From MPNO01 sp965200535 (GTDB taxonomy: Bacteria > Pseudomonadota > Alphaproteobacteria > MPNO01), in assembly GCA_965200535.1 (NCBI GenBank), contig CBDAUF010000001.1, forward strand, positions 1,054,001 through 1,118,000: a DNA stretch of 64,000 nt, in the 5' to 3' direction. Below, one piece after another: positions 8,654 to 18,335 of this stretch. Every line of letters begins with the position of its first letter. The first letter of the stretch is position 1. Both the position numbers and the translations under genes were made by a program. The notes beneath the pieces were generated by a model. The model was not told the origin of the DNA, searched no databases, and saw nothing but the letters and a program-made list of their open reading frames with translations.

Positions 8654-9768
8654 GCCGCCCACCGCGGCGAGCCGCCGTTGGCGCGGGCAAGGGCGTCGAC
8701 CCGGTCGGCGAGACGGGCGGCAGCCGAGGGGACGGCGCAGGCATGCGCCGCGGCGGCCGCATCGGCAAGCAGGCGGGGCGCGCGCATCAGGCCGGCGAGC
8801 CGCGCGGGGAGCGCCCCGGCGCCGAGTTCGGCTTCCGTCATCACCCACGCGGCGGCGCAACGCTCCATCTCCCGCGCGTTGCGTTCCTGATGGCCGGCGG
8901 CCGCGTACCGGTAGGGAACCAGGATTGCCGGCCGGCCGATCGCCGCCAGTTCGGCCACGGTCGATGCGCCGGCGCGGGAGATCACCAGAGCGGCGTCCGC
9001 CATATGCGCGGGCAGATCGTTGAAAAACGGTGCGACCTTGGCCGCAACGCCGAAACCCCGGTAGGCGGCGGTCACCCGTTCGACATCTTCCGGCCGCGCC
9101 TGCTGGACGATCTTCAGGCGGCGCCTCGACCCTTCGTCCAGCGCGCCGACGGCGGCCGGTACTGCGTCGGCCAGAACCCGCGCGCCCTGGCTCCCGCCGA
9201 AGACCAGAAGCGGGAAACATCCGCCGCCGGCGGGCTCGCGGTAGGGGCTGCCGGCAAGCGCGGCGACGGCCTCGCGAACCGGGTTGCCGGTCATGACCAG
9301 CTTGGCGCGGTCGTCGGCGCGGACCCCTTCCACTTCGATGAACGCGGTGGCGATGGCCGCGACGCGCGGGGCGAGCGCAGCGTTGGCCCGTCCGAGGATG
9401 GCGTTCTGCTCGTGGATCATGCAGGGGACGCCGGCCCGGATCGCGGCGAACATGGTCGGCAGCGACGGGTAGCCGCCGAAACCGACCGCAGCCGCGGGCT
9501 GCAGACGCGCGAGAAGGCGCCGCGCCTGCAGCCAGCCGAAGCAGAGCGTGACCACGCCCTGGGTCGCGCCGCCGAGCCCGCCGCCGACGGAGCGGGCAGC
9601 GATCCGGTAAACCGCCGCCCCCGACTCATCGGCGAAACTCGACCCGCGACCATCGGTGACGATCGCCACGCGGTAGTCGCGGCGTGCGAGCTCGAGCGCC
9701 AGCGCGCTGGCTGCGAACATGTGCCCGCCCGTGCCGCCGACGGCGAGAACGATGGGTCCAGACCTCAT
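8650..9768 (-). CDS. murG: UDP-GlcNAc:lipid I transferase MurG
   Basis: MurG is the membrane-associated GT-B glycosyltransferase that adds GlcNAc to lipid I, giving lipid II. ATG at 9768 gives 372 residues. The glycine-rich loop GGTGGH is at 11-16. The lipid-side motif reads GFGGYPSLPTM, the second G-loop FGGSQGARV, and the UDP-GlcNAc region VISRAGASTVAELAAIGRPA. Its start overlaps the ftsW stop (ATGA), its stop the murC start. Confidence 0.96.
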   Translation of the reverse strand: MRSGPIVLAVGGTGGHMFAASALALELARRDYRVAIVTDGRGSSFADESGAAVYRIAARSVGGGLGGATQGVVTLCFGWLQARRLLARLQPAAAVGFGGYPSLPTMFAAIRAGVPCMIHEQNAILGRANAALAPRVAAIATAFIEVEGVRADDRAKLVMTGNPVREAVAALAGSPYREPAGGGCFPLLVFGGSQGARVLADAVPAAVGALDEGSRRRLKIVQQARPEDVERVTAAYRGFGVAAKVAPFFNDLPAHMADAALVISRAGASTVAELAAIGRPAILVPYRYAAAGHQERNAREMERCAAAWVMTEAELGAGALPARLAGLMRAPRLLADAAAAAHACAVPSAAARLADRVDALARANGGSPRWAA

Positions 9769-10886
9769 AGCCGTTCGTCCCCGATGCGCCGCCTGGTGAG
9801 AGCGAGCAGCATGCCCATCGCAAAGGAGACAGCGATCAGCGACGACCCGCCGTAGGAGATGAAGGGAAGCGTCATGCCCTTGGCCGGCAGGAGCCGGAGC
9901 GACGAGCCCATGTGCACGATCGCCTGGAGGCCGAACTGGACCGTCAGCCCGGCGATGGCCACCATCGCATAGAGATTGGTCTCGCGGAGCGCGCGGCCGA
10001 GGCCGCGGAGCACGACGAGCACGAACAACCCGAGGATCGCGAGGCACGCGATCAGGCCGAACTCCTCGCCCGCGACGGCAAAGATGAAGTCGGCGTGAGC
10101 GTCGGGCAGCCCCTCCTTGACCGTTCCGTTTCCGGGTCCGCGGCCCAGCATGCCGCCGTTCCGGAAGGCGAGGAGCGATGTCTCGACCTGGTAGTTGTCG
10201 CCCGAACTGGGATCGAGGAAGCGGTCGATCCGGCTGCTGACATGCGGGAGGAACAGATAGGCGGCGGCCGCCACGGCGACCGCGCCGCCTGTCAGCACGA
10301 TCACCCACGGGAGAGTGAGGCCGGCGATCAGGATCTGCACATACCAGGTGGCGAGAATCACCATCGCCATACCGATATCCGGCTGCAGAAAAAGCAGACC
10401 GAAAACCGCGGCGACAAGACCCGTCGCCGCGATTCCCTCGCCGGCCCGGCCGGTCTCCCGGTAGCGGGCGAGCAGCCAGGCGACGACGATGGCGCAGGAC
10501 GGCTTGACGAACTCCGACGGCTGGATCGACAGCGGGCCGAGATCGATCCACCGCCGGGCGCCCTTGGTCTCCGCGCCCAGAAGGATGGTGACGACGACGC
10601 CGATGACCGCGACCGCAAAGACCGCGACGGCGAGGCGCCGGATGGACGCCGGCGACAGCAGCGAAATCGTGATCATTGCCGCGATCGCCACGGGCACATA
10701 GGCGACATGGCGCCAGACGAGATAGTAGGGATCGAGCGCGAGGCGCTCGGCAACCGGCGGACTCGCCGCGAGAACCAGCAGCACACCGCCGGCCAGCAGC
10801 ATCGAGAGCGCGGTCAGAGTCCAGCGGTCGACGGTCCACCACCAGCGGCCCAGCAGCGAGTTGTCGGCCCGGCTGAATGCGGTCAT
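9765..10886 (-). CDS. ftsW: Septal peptidoglycan polymerase FtsW (SEDS family)
   Basis: FtsW is a polytopic inner-membrane glycosyltransferase that polymerises lipid II at the septum together with FtsI. The 373-residue protein has about ten hydrophobic segments. SEDS signatures visible include RRWIDLGPLSIQPSEFVK, the region around QPDIGMAMVI, and LPFISYGGSSLI near the C-terminus. ATG at 10886 overlaps the murD stop (ATGA) and removes a non-conserved upstream extension. Order murD-ftsW-murG is canonical. Confidence 0.96.
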   Translation of the reverse strand: MTAFSRADNSLLGRWWWTVDRWTLTALSMLLAGGVLLVLAASPPVAERLALDPYYLVWRHVAYVPVAIAAMITISLLSPASIRRLAVAVFAVAVIGVVVTILLGAETKGARRWIDLGPLSIQPSEFVKPSCAIVVAWLLARYRETGRAGEGIAATGLVAAVFGLLFLQPDIGMAMVILATWYVQILIAGLTLPWVIVLTGGAVAVAAAAYLFLPHVSSRIDRFLDPSSGDNYQVETSLLAFRNGGMLGRGPGNGTVKEGLPDAHADFIFAVAGEEFGLIACLAILGLFVLVVLRGLGRALRETNLYAMVAIAGLTVQFGLQAIVHMGSSLRLLPAKGMTLPFISYGGSSLIAVSFAMGMLLALTRRRIGDERL

Positions 10887-12256
10887 GCCGCGCCCTCCCG
10901 GAGACGGCGGACCGCGGCGCGGAACGCATCGCCGCGAGCGGCGAAGGATGGCCACTGGTCGAACGAGGCGCAGGCAGGAGAAAGCAGGACCGTGGCGCCC
11001 GGCAGGCGTTCGCGCCGGGCGTCGCGGTGCGCCGCCGCGAGAGCGCGGGCGAGATCTCCGCACCGCTCAACGGGCGCGCGCCCGCCGATCTCTTCGGCGA
11101 ACGCCGCCTCGGCCTCACCGATCAGGTAGGCGCGGCGAACCCGGTCGAGTTCCGGCAGCGCCGCGCTCAGCCCGTCGGCCTTCGCCCTGCCCCCGGCGAT
11201 CCAGTAGACGGGGCGGTAGCAGGCCAGCGCATGGCGGCACGACTCGCCGTTGGTTGCCTTGGAATCGTTGACGTAGCGGACACCGCCGATGACGGCGACG
11301 GTCTCCTGGCGGTGCGGGAGTCCGGGATAGGAAGCGAGTGCGGCAGCGGTTTCCGCGCGCGACAGGCCGAGCGACCGGGCGGCGGCGAAGGCGGCGGCGG
11401 CGTTCTGTTGGTTGTGCGGGCCGGGCAGGGTGTCGATGCCCGCAAGATCGGCCACCGGGGCCTCGTCCTCGTAGAGTACGGAGTCGAGCACCGAGACGCC
11501 GCCTGCGATCTTGCGGCCGACGCCGACGGGGATCAGTGTCCAGCCGCCGCAGGTCTCGAGATCGGCGAGCACGGCGCAGCACGCCTCGTCGTCGGTGCCG
11601 ACGACCGCCACCTGCCCGCCGCCCGGCCGGCCGCGAAAGATGCGCCGCTTCGCCGCGACGTAGCCCGCCAGATCGCCGTGCCGGTCCAGATGGTCGGGGC
11701 TGATGTTGAGGAGGACAGCAGTGTCGAAACGCGTCTCCTCGATCAGGTCGAGCTGAAAGGAGGAGCATTCGAGGACATAGATGCCGGCCGGTCCGAGAGC
11801 CGGGAGCGAAAGGGCGGGCGGGCCGAGATTGCCGCCGACCGCCACCGACCGTCCGGCGTTGGCGAGCAGGTGTCCGATCAGGGCGGTGGTCGTCGACTTG
11901 CCGTTCGTGCCGGTTATGCCGACCATCCGCGCTTCAGGCGCCGCTTCGCCCAGCAATTCGATATCGCCGATCACCGGACAGGCGGCGCGGCGGGCGCTCA
12001 TCACCACCGGATGGGGCTGCGGGTGGGTCAACGGCACGCCGGGGCTCAGGACCAGGGCGTCGAGGGCGGGCCAGTCCCAGCCGGAGGGTTCGCACACCCC
12101 GATCCCGGCCGCGGCCGCGGCGCGGCGCTGCGCCGGGACATCGTCCCAGGCCAGCACCGAGGCGCCGCTGTCGCGCAGAGCCGCCGCAGCGGCCAGCCCC
12201 GAGCTGCCGAGGCCGAAAAGGCCGAGGGTCTGGCTGCCGCGGGTGGGGATAAGCAT
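10883..12256 (-). CDS. murD: UDP-N-acetylmuramoyl-L-alanine--D-glutamate ligase MurD
   Basis: MurD adds D-glutamate to the growing stem peptide in the cytoplasm. The N-terminal domain starts LGLFGLGSSGLAAAAAL, the P-loop is GTNGKST (116-122), and the central domain has LECSSFQLD and NISPDHLDRH. The C-terminal domain carries YVNDSKATNGES. Length (457) matches the family. Only four bases separate its start from the mraY stop. Confidence 0.96.
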   Translation of the reverse strand: MLIPTRGSQTLGLFGLGSSGLAAAAALRDSGASVLAWDDVPAQRRAAAAAGIGVCEPSGWDWPALDALVLSPGVPLTHPQPHPVVMSARRAACPVIGDIELLGEAAPEARMVGITGTNGKSTTTALIGHLLANAGRSVAVGGNLGPPALSLPALGPAGIYVLECSSFQLDLIEETRFDTAVLLNISPDHLDRHGDLAGYVAAKRRIFRGRPGGGQVAVVGTDDEACCAVLADLETCGGWTLIPVGVGRKIAGGVSVLDSVLYEDEAPVADLAGIDTLPGPHNQQNAAAAFAAARSLGLSRAETAAALASYPGLPHRQETVAVIGGVRYVNDSKATNGESCRHALACYRPVYWIAGGRAKADGLSAALPELDRVRRAYLIGEAEAAFAEEIGGRAPVERCGDLARALAAAHRDARRERLPGATVLLSPACASFDQWPSFAARGDAFRAAVRRLREGAA

Positions 12257-12260
12257 CGGC

Positions 12261-13349
12261 CTAGCGCAGCTTGAGCGTGGAGAGGCCGGCCAGGGCCAGC
12301 ACGGCCGCGATGATCCAGAACCGTACGACGACGGTCGATTCGGCCCAACCCTTCTGCTCGAAATGATGGTGGAGGGGCGCCATTCGGAAGATACGGCGCC
12401 CGGTCAGCTTGAACGAGGCGACCTGGACGATGACCGACGCGGCCTCGAGAACGAAGAGCCCGCCGATGATCGCGAGGACGAGTTCGTGCTTGGTGATCAG
12501 GCTGACCGCCGCGAGCGCCCCGCCGACCGAAAGCGCGCCGGTGTCGCCCATGAACACCATCGCGGGCGGGGCGTTGAACCAGAGGAAGCCGAGGCCGGCG
12601 CCCACGAGGGCGCCGCAGAAAACCGCGAGCTCCCCGGCGCCGCGCACAAAATGGATCTGCAGGTAGTCGGCAAAGATCGCGTTGCCGACGAGGTAGGCGA
12701 TCAGCGCGAAACATCCTGCGGCGATCAGCACCGGCACGATGGCCAGACCGTCCAGACCGTCGGTGAGGTTGACCGCGTTGGACGAGCCGACCAGCACCAG
12801 GACCGCCCACGCCAGGAAGAACCAGCCGAAAGGAACGAGAACATCCTTGAGGAATGGAACCGCGACCCCCGTCGAGAGCGGACCGGGCGTCACCCGCGCC
12901 ATCCAGTAGGCGGCGATCAGCCCGACCGCGATCTGCACGGCGAGCTTCACCCGCCCCGGCATCCCGCCGCTGGAGCGGCGGCTGAGCTTGAGATAATCGT
13001 CGACGAAGCCGACCCCGCCGAAGCTGAACGTCACGAACAGGGCGATCCACACGTAATGGTTGGCGAGATCGGCCCACAGCAGCGTTGCGATCAGAATCGT
13101 CGACAGGATCAGCACGCCGCCCATCGTCGGCGTGCCCTTCTTCGTCAGGAGATGCGACGGCGGGCCGTCCTCGCGGATCGGCTGGCCTTCACCCTGCCGC
13201 CGCTTGAGCCAGCGGATGAACGACGGACCGAAGATCAGCGACAGGAAGAGCGCGGTGACCGCGGCGCCTCCGGTCCTGAGGGTGATGTATCGGATCAGGT
13301 TGAGGACGCCGCCGTCATCGGTGAAGGGAAGGAGACCGTTGTACAGCAT
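12261..13349 (-). CDS. mraY: Phospho-N-acetylmuramoyl-pentapeptide transferase MraY
   Basis: MraY is the polytopic inner-membrane enzyme that transfers phospho-MurNAc-pentapeptide to undecaprenyl phosphate, making lipid I. ATG at 13349 (MLYNGLLPF) gives 362 residues with about ten membrane segments. Signature regions are KKGTPTMGGVLI, the Mg-binding GFVDDYLK, NAVNLTDGLDGLA, FMGDTGALSVGG and the histidine motif APLHHHFEQKG. It is separated from murF by 13 bp. Confidence 0.97.
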   Translation of the reverse strand: MLYNGLLPFTDDGGVLNLIRYITLRTGGAAVTALFLSLIFGPSFIRWLKRRQGEGQPIREDGPPSHLLTKKGTPTMGGVLILSTILIATLLWADLANHYVWIALFVTFSFGGVGFVDDYLKLSRRSSGGMPGRVKLAVQIAVGLIAAYWMARVTPGPLSTGVAVPFLKDVLVPFGWFFLAWAVLVLVGSSNAVNLTDGLDGLAIVPVLIAAGCFALIAYLVGNAIFADYLQIHFVRGAGELAVFCGALVGAGLGFLWFNAPPAMVFMGDTGALSVGGALAAVSLITKHELVLAIIGGLFVLEAASVIVQVASFKLTGRRIFRMAPLHHHFEQKGWAESTVVVRFWIIAAVLALAGLSTLKLR

Positions 13350-13362
13350 TCGCCGACGCCCG

Positions 13363-14799
13363 TCAGTTTCCGCCGACCGCCGCCCGGCGGGGCGCGCCGG
13401 CGGCCAGCAAGTGCGCAACCAGGTCGCCCATGCGGCTCGCGTTGGAACCCTTGACCATCACCACATCGCCGGGGCCGATGACCGCGGCGGCGACATCGGC
13501 CAGCGCCTCGCCGGTCTCCGCGGTCGCCCCGCGCATGGCGGCCGGCAGCCGGTCGATCACCACGCGCATGTCGCCGGCCGCGAGCACGGTATCGACCCCG
13601 TTCTCGATCAGCGGATCGGCCAGCTGCTCGTGGAGCGCGATGGACTCCCGCCCGAGCTCGCGCATCGAGCCGAGGATCGCGATCCGGCGGCCGCCGCTGG
13701 GTGCGATGCGCCCGAGGATCTCGATCGCCGCCCGCATCGAGGCAGGGTTGGCGTTGTAGCTCTCGTCGATCAGGGTGAAGGTCCCGCCGGCGCAGGCGAC
13801 ACTGTGCGTCTTGCCCCGGCCGGCGAGCGGCGGGAGGGTGCGGAGGCCTTCCGCCGCCCGGGCGACATCGGCGCCGAGAGCGTCCGCCGCCGCCAGCACG
13901 GCGAGCGCGTTGAGCGCCCAGTGACGTCCGGGCAGCCCGACGCGGAATGCGATCCGGCGGCCGGCGATCTCGGCGGTGACATCGCTGCCGCCGGCATCGT
14001 GCGCAACCGCGCGAACCGTTGCGTCGGCATCGACGAAACCGAACGAGACCACCCGGAGCCCGGACTTGTCGAGCGCCGCCGTCCGCAACCGTTCGAAATA
14101 CGGGTTGTCGCGGTTGAGTACACAGGTCCCGCCCGGCTCCACGCCCTCGAAAATCTCCGCCTTGGCGTCGGCAACCGCATCGAGCGACGGAAAGAACGCG
14201 GTGTGGGCCGCCTCGACATTGGTGACGATGGCGACGTGCGGTCGGATGAGGCGAGCAAGCGGGGCAATTTCGCCCGCCCGGTTCATCCCTGCCTCGAACA
14301 CGCCAAATGCGGCGGCGGGGGGCATGCGGGCAAGCGACAGCGGCACGCCCCAGAGATTGTTGTAGCTCGCGGCGCTCGCGCAGGTTTCGCCCTGCGGCGC
14401 GAGGACATGGCGCAAGGCTTCCTTGGTCCCGGTCTTGCCGGCGCTGCCGGTGACCGCGGCGATGCGCGCCGGGCTGCGCTCGCGCGCGCGGCGGCCGAGC
14501 GCCGCCAGCGCCGCGAGGGTGTCGTCGACGAGCAGCAGCGGGGCGTCGGGATCCACGGCATTCGGGGTGTCGGCGGCGCCGAGCCGGCGGCGGACGACCG
14601 CCGCGGCGGCCCCTGCGGCGAGCGCCGCGGCGACATAGGCGTGGCCGTCCCGCTCGGGCCCCTCGATGGCGACGAACAGATCGCCGGGAGCGACGGTGCG
14701 GCTGTCGATCGACACGCCCCTGGCCTGCCACAAGCGGCTCGAAGTGCCGCCGGTGGCAGCGGCGGCCTCGAACGATGTCCAGAGGGGGACGCCGCTCAT
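13363..14799 (-). CDS. murF: UDP-MurNAc-tripeptide--D-alanyl-D-alanine ligase MurF
   Basis: MurF adds the D-Ala-D-Ala made by Ddl to finish the UDP-MurNAc-pentapeptide. The 478 residues show VSIDSRTVAPGDLFVAI in the N-terminal domain, the P-loop GSAGKT (118-123), NVEAAHTAFF in the central domain, and IDESYNANPASMRAAI at the start of the C-terminal domain. The start overlaps the murE stop (ATGA). Confidence 0.96.
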   Translation of the reverse strand: MSGVPLWTSFEAAAATGGTSSRLWQARGVSIDSRTVAPGDLFVAIEGPERDGHAYVAAALAAGAAAAVVRRRLGAADTPNAVDPDAPLLLVDDTLAALAALGRRARERSPARIAAVTGSAGKTGTKEALRHVLAPQGETCASAASYNNLWGVPLSLARMPPAAAFGVFEAGMNRAGEIAPLARLIRPHVAIVTNVEAAHTAFFPSLDAVADAKAEIFEGVEPGGTCVLNRDNPYFERLRTAALDKSGLRVVSFGFVDADATVRAVAHDAGGSDVTAEIAGRRIAFRVGLPGRHWALNALAVLAAADALGADVARAAEGLRTLPPLAGRGKTHSVACAGGTFTLIDESYNANPASMRAAIEILGRIAPSGGRRIAILGSMRELGRESIALHEQLADPLIENGVDTVLAAGDMRVVIDRLPAAMRGATAETGEALADVAAAVIGPGDVVMVKGSNASRMGDLVAHLLAAGAPRRAAVGGN

Positions 14800-16265
14800 G
14801 CACCGACGCCGCCGAGAGCAAGCGCTGCTGCGCGCGCCGCCTCGGCATCGTCGAACGGCCGCATCGTGCCGCCCGTGATCTGTCCGGTCTCGTGGCCCTT
14901 GCCGGCGATCAGCAGGATGTCGCCCGGACCGAGCCCGGCTATTGCGGCGCGGATCGCCTCGCCCCGGTCGCCGATCTCCACCGCGCGCGGGCAGCCGGCC
15001 ATGATCTCGCGCCGGATCGCCGCTGGATCCTCGTTGCGCGGGTTGTCGTCGGTGACGACGATGCGGTCGGCAAACCGCCCGGCCGCCTCGCCCATGAGCC
15101 GCCGCTTGCCTTCGTCGCGGTCGCCGCCGCAGCCGAACACGACCGCCAGCGTCGAGGCAGTGCGCGGCCGCAGAGCGCGAAGCGCGTGGGCGAGGGCGAC
15201 CGGGGTGTGGGCATAGTCGACGTAGACCGCCGCGCCCGCCGGGCTCTGCGCCACCGGCTGCATCCGTCCCGGCGGCGCTTCCAGTTCCGCCAGGGCGTCA
15301 AACGCCGCGTACCGGTCGTCGCCGCAACCGATCACCAGGCCGGCGGCGCAGAGCGCGTTGGCGAACTGAAATTCGCCGATCAGGCCGAAGCGCTGTCTCA
15401 CGGTCTCGCCGAATGCCACGAACTCGGCGATCTGCCCGTCGCCGTCGGGCTCGACCGAGACCAGCCGCAGTTCGCCGGCGTTGCGCCCGTAGTCGATAAT
15501 CAGGTGGCCGCGCGCCCGGCAGGTATCGGCGAAGATATCGAACTCCGGGGTGTCGGCATTGAGGACGGCGGTCGCCCCGGGCGGGAGCAGTTCGTCGAAC
15601 AGACGCCGCTTGGCGGCGCGATAGGCGTCGAACGAAACGTGGTAGTCGAGATGATCCCGTGTGAGGTTGGTCAAACCGGCGGCTGCGAACGAAATGCCGT
15701 CGAGGCGGTGCTGGGTGAGGCCGTGGCTCGAGGCCTCGAGGGCGGCGCGGCGGGTTCCCGCTGCGGCAAGTTCCGAGAGTTCGCGATGCAGGGTGATCGG
15801 GTCGGGCGTGGTCAGCACGCTGGCCCGTCTGCCCGCCGGGCCGATAAACCCGAGCGTGCCGACGGCCGCCGACCCGAAGCCGATGGCGTTCCAGATCTGC
15901 TGCGCGAAGACGGCGACGGAAGTCTTGCCGTTGGTCCCGGTTACCGCGACGCAGGTCTCGGGTGGGTCGGGATAGAAGCGCGCCGCCATCTCGGCCAATC
16001 GGCGGCGCGGGTTGGCATCGGCGACAACCCGCGTTCTGTCGGCGGCGCCGGCGATATCGGCCGTGTCGGGCACCAGCAGGGCGACGGCGCCGCGGGCGAT
16101 CGCATCGTCGATGAAGTAGCTGCCGTCCGTTGCCAGGCCCGGCAGGGCGGCGAACAGGAAGCCGGGCCGGACCTCGCGCGAGTCGCTGGCGATCCCGAGG
16201 ATTTCGAGATCGGCTCCCGGTTGGGTGCAGGGCCGGTCGGGGCCGAGGATCTCAGCGAGACGCAA
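14796..16265 (-). CDS. murE: UDP-MurNAc-L-Ala-D-Glu:meso-diaminopimelate ligase MurE
   Basis: MurE adds the third stem residue. The motif DNPRNEDP near residue 410 is the signature for meso-diaminopimelate specificity, so the peptidoglycan should be DAP type. The P-loop is GTNGKT (110-115), with LEASSHGL and NLTRDHLDYH following. The start is TTG at 16265: reading back to the in-frame TGA there is no ATG or GTG, and a GGGGAG ribosome site sits about 8 bases upstream. The 58-bp gap to ftsI breaks the chain of overlaps in this part of the cluster. Length (489) is normal. Confidence 0.95.
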   Translation of the reverse strand: MRLAEILGPDRPCTQPGADLEILGIASDSREVRPGFLFAALPGLATDGSYFIDDAIARGAVALLVPDTADIAGAADRTRVVADANPRRRLAEMAARFYPDPPETCVAVTGTNGKTSVAVFAQQIWNAIGFGSAAVGTLGFIGPAGRRASVLTTPDPITLHRELSELAAAGTRRAALEASSHGLTQHRLDGISFAAAGLTNLTRDHLDYHVSFDAYRAAKRRLFDELLPPGATAVLNADTPEFDIFADTCRARGHLIIDYGRNAGELRLVSVEPDGDGQIAEFVAFGETVRQRFGLIGEFQFANALCAAGLVIGCGDDRYAAFDALAELEAPPGRMQPVAQSPAGAAVYVDYAHTPVALAHALRALRPRTASTLAVVFGCGGDRDEGKRRLMGEAAGRFADRIVVTDDNPRNEDPAAIRREIMAGCPRAVEIGDRGEAIRAAIAGLGPGDILLIAGKGHETGQITGGTMRPFDDAEAARAAALALGGVGA

Positions 16266-16323
16266 CCGGGACGCTCCCCAAAATCGCCTGGACGAACTCC
16301 AGGCGCAGGTGCCGCTCCATCAG

Positions 16324-17970
16324 TTACAACTCCTCGTCAACCGGCGGGACGTCGAGCAGCGGGCCGATACGGGCGATCGTCTTGCCGGCGGCCGGCGCCG
16401 CGACCCAGCCGCCGGTTGCATAGCCGTGCGTCTTGCGCGTGCCGCGCGGGCGTTCGAGCATCACAAACACGATGTAACGGGGCTCGTGCATGGGAAACGC
16501 CGCGATAAAGGAGGACAGCAGGTGTTTCCGCCTGTACCGGCCGCGCGTCACCTGCTCGGCTGTGCCGGTCTTGCCGCCGACGAGGTAGCCCGTCGCCGCC
16601 GCCTTGGACCCTGTCCCGTCAACCACAACGAGCCGCAGCAGCCGGCGCATCTTCTCGGATGTCGCACGAGACAGGACCCGCCTGCCCTCCGGGCGGGTAT
16701 CGGGCGGGCGCTTGAGCAGGGTCGGCGCGTGGAGCGTCCCGCCGTTGACCACCGCGGCGACAGCGCTGGTCAGATGAAGCGGCGAGACCGCCACACCGTG
16801 CCCGAAGGAAACCGTCATCGTATTGATTTCGCGCCAGCGGCGCGGATAGAGCGGGTAGCCGACCTCGCCTATCTCGATCGGCAGCCGCCCGAACATGCCG
16901 AGAGTGCCGAGGAACCGCTGCAGTCGTTCGCTGCCCACCGCGAGCCCTATCTTGGCCGCGCCGATGTTCGACGAATGGATGAACACCTCGGAAACCGAGA
17001 GCCAGCGCGCCTTGCCGTGAAAGTCCCTGATGGTGAAGCGGGCCACGCGGATCGGCTTGGTCGCATCGACCATGTCGGAAAGCGTTACGGCGCCGCTCTC
17101 CAGCGCCAGCGCGGTGCTCAGGATCTTGAACGTCGAGCCCATCTCGTAGATGCCGAGCGTCGCCCTGTTGAACTGCAGCTCCGAAGCCGCCTTTTGCGAC
17201 CTGTTGGGATCGAAATCCGGCAGCGAGACCATCGCCACCACCTCGCCGTTCGCGCTGTCCAGAACGATCCCCGCAGCGCCGGCGGCGCGGTGCGCGGTCA
17301 TCGCCTTCTTGAGTTCGGTTCTCAGCACGTGCTGAACGCGAACGTCGAGGCTGAGGGCAAGCGGGCCGCGCCGGCTGCGGAGTTCGGAATCGAACTGCCG
17401 TTCGATGCCGGCGAGCCCGTTGCCGTCGGAATCCGAAAACCCGACAACATGCGCCGCCAGATTCCCCATCGGGTAGACGCGGCGCTGGGCGGGTTCGAAC
17501 ACGAGGCCGGGGATACCGAGCCGAAGGATCGCGTACTGCTCGTCGGGCGTCACGTGGCGGCGGATGGACACGTAGCGCTGCGGGACGCTCAACCGCTCGG
17601 CAGTTCCGGCGATGTCGAGGTCGGGCAGGACTCCGGACAGCGCCCGGGCGGTCCCGGCGGCATCGGCGATCCAGCTTGTCTTCCCGTAGAGCGCGGCGGT
17701 TCCGAGATTGACGGCGAGGACGATACCGTTGCGGTCGGCGATCTCGGTCTTGGCAGCCCCGCCGCGCACCAATTGAAGGCTCGGCGGATCGCGCGGCTCG
17801 GTGCCGGCCCGCAGTACCGTGACCTCGACCAGGCGGACGCCGACGGTAAAGAATGAAGCCGCCAGTACGGCGAAGGTGAAGAGGAGCCGGTTGCGGCCGA
17901 CCTCGATCGCCCGCTTGCGGTCTCCCGTGAGCGACATGTATCTGCCGTCGTAGCGCGGATGCTCGCTCAT
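16324..17970 (-). CDS. ftsI: Septal transpeptidase FtsI (penicillin-binding protein 3)
   Basis: FtsI is the septum-specific class B PBP that cross-links the strands made by FtsW. ATG at 17970 gives 548 residues: a short cytoplasmic tail, one membrane segment (about 30-48), a pedestal domain, and a transpeptidase domain. The catalytic SxxK is STFK with Ser279 and Lys282, the second motif is SSN, and the third KTGTAEQ. The start overlaps the ftsL stop (ATGA). Confidence 0.96.
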   Translation of the reverse strand: MSEHPRYDGRYMSLTGDRKRAIEVGRNRLLFTFAVLAASFFTVGVRLVEVTVLRAGTEPRDPPSLQLVRGGAAKTEIADRNGIVLAVNLGTAALYGKTSWIADAAGTARALSGVLPDLDIAGTAERLSVPQRYVSIRRHVTPDEQYAILRLGIPGLVFEPAQRRVYPMGNLAAHVVGFSDSDGNGLAGIERQFDSELRSRRGPLALSLDVRVQHVLRTELKKAMTAHRAAGAAGIVLDSANGEVVAMVSLPDFDPNRSQKAASELQFNRATLGIYEMGSTFKILSTALALESGAVTLSDMVDATKPIRVARFTIRDFHGKARWLSVSEVFIHSSNIGAAKIGLAVGSERLQRFLGTLGMFGRLPIEIGEVGYPLYPRRWREINTMTVSFGHGVAVSPLHLTSAVAAVVNGGTLHAPTLLKRPPDTRPEGRRVLSRATSEKMRRLLRLVVVDGTGSKAAATGYLVGGKTGTAEQVTRGRYRRKHLLSSFIAAFPMHEPRYIVFVMLERPRGTRKTHGYATGGWVAAPAAGKTIARIGPLLDVPPVDEEL

Positions 17971-18335
17971 TGCCGCACCCCGCCGGTTTTCGCGGAAACC
18001 TCGCGAGCCTCGAGCAGCAGCGGACGGAACAGGGCTTCCGGGTCGGCGAACTCGGGCTGCACCGCGAAGGGCAAGTCGGCGATCGGCATCGTCTGCGCCG
18101 GGTCGAACGGGCGGAGGTCCAGGTGCTTGCGGGCGAGCCGTTCGATCCTTTCGGGCCTGTTGAGATGGCTCCATTCCGCGCGCAGCACGTGTATCGCTTC
18201 CTGCTCGCGCGCGATGTCGCGCTGGATCGCGGCGAGGCGGTCCTCCAGATCCTGGGCCTCTGTCCCGATCACGATGGAGGCCGCGCCCATGGCGATGGCG
18301 AGCAGCGCGAACAGAACGGTCGGACCGCGCTTCAT
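17967..18335 (-). CDS. ftsL: Cell division protein FtsL
   Basis: This small bitopic divisome protein bridges FtsQ/FtsB with FtsWI. The 122 residues have one N-terminal membrane segment (about 7-24), then a heptad-like coiled coil (LEDRLAAIQRDIAREQEAI) and the family-typical EWSHLNRPERIERLARKHL. The C-terminal tail is variable. ATG at 18335 overlaps the rsmH stop. Sequence conservation is low in this family, but topology, motif and position between rsmH and ftsI settle the call. Confidence 0.9.
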   Translation of the reverse strand: MKRGPTVLFALLAIAMGAASIVIGTEAQDLEDRLAAIQRDIAREQEAIHVLRAEWSHLNRPERIERLARKHLDLRPFDPAQTMPIADLPFAVQPEFADPEALFRPLLLEAREVSAKTGGVRQ

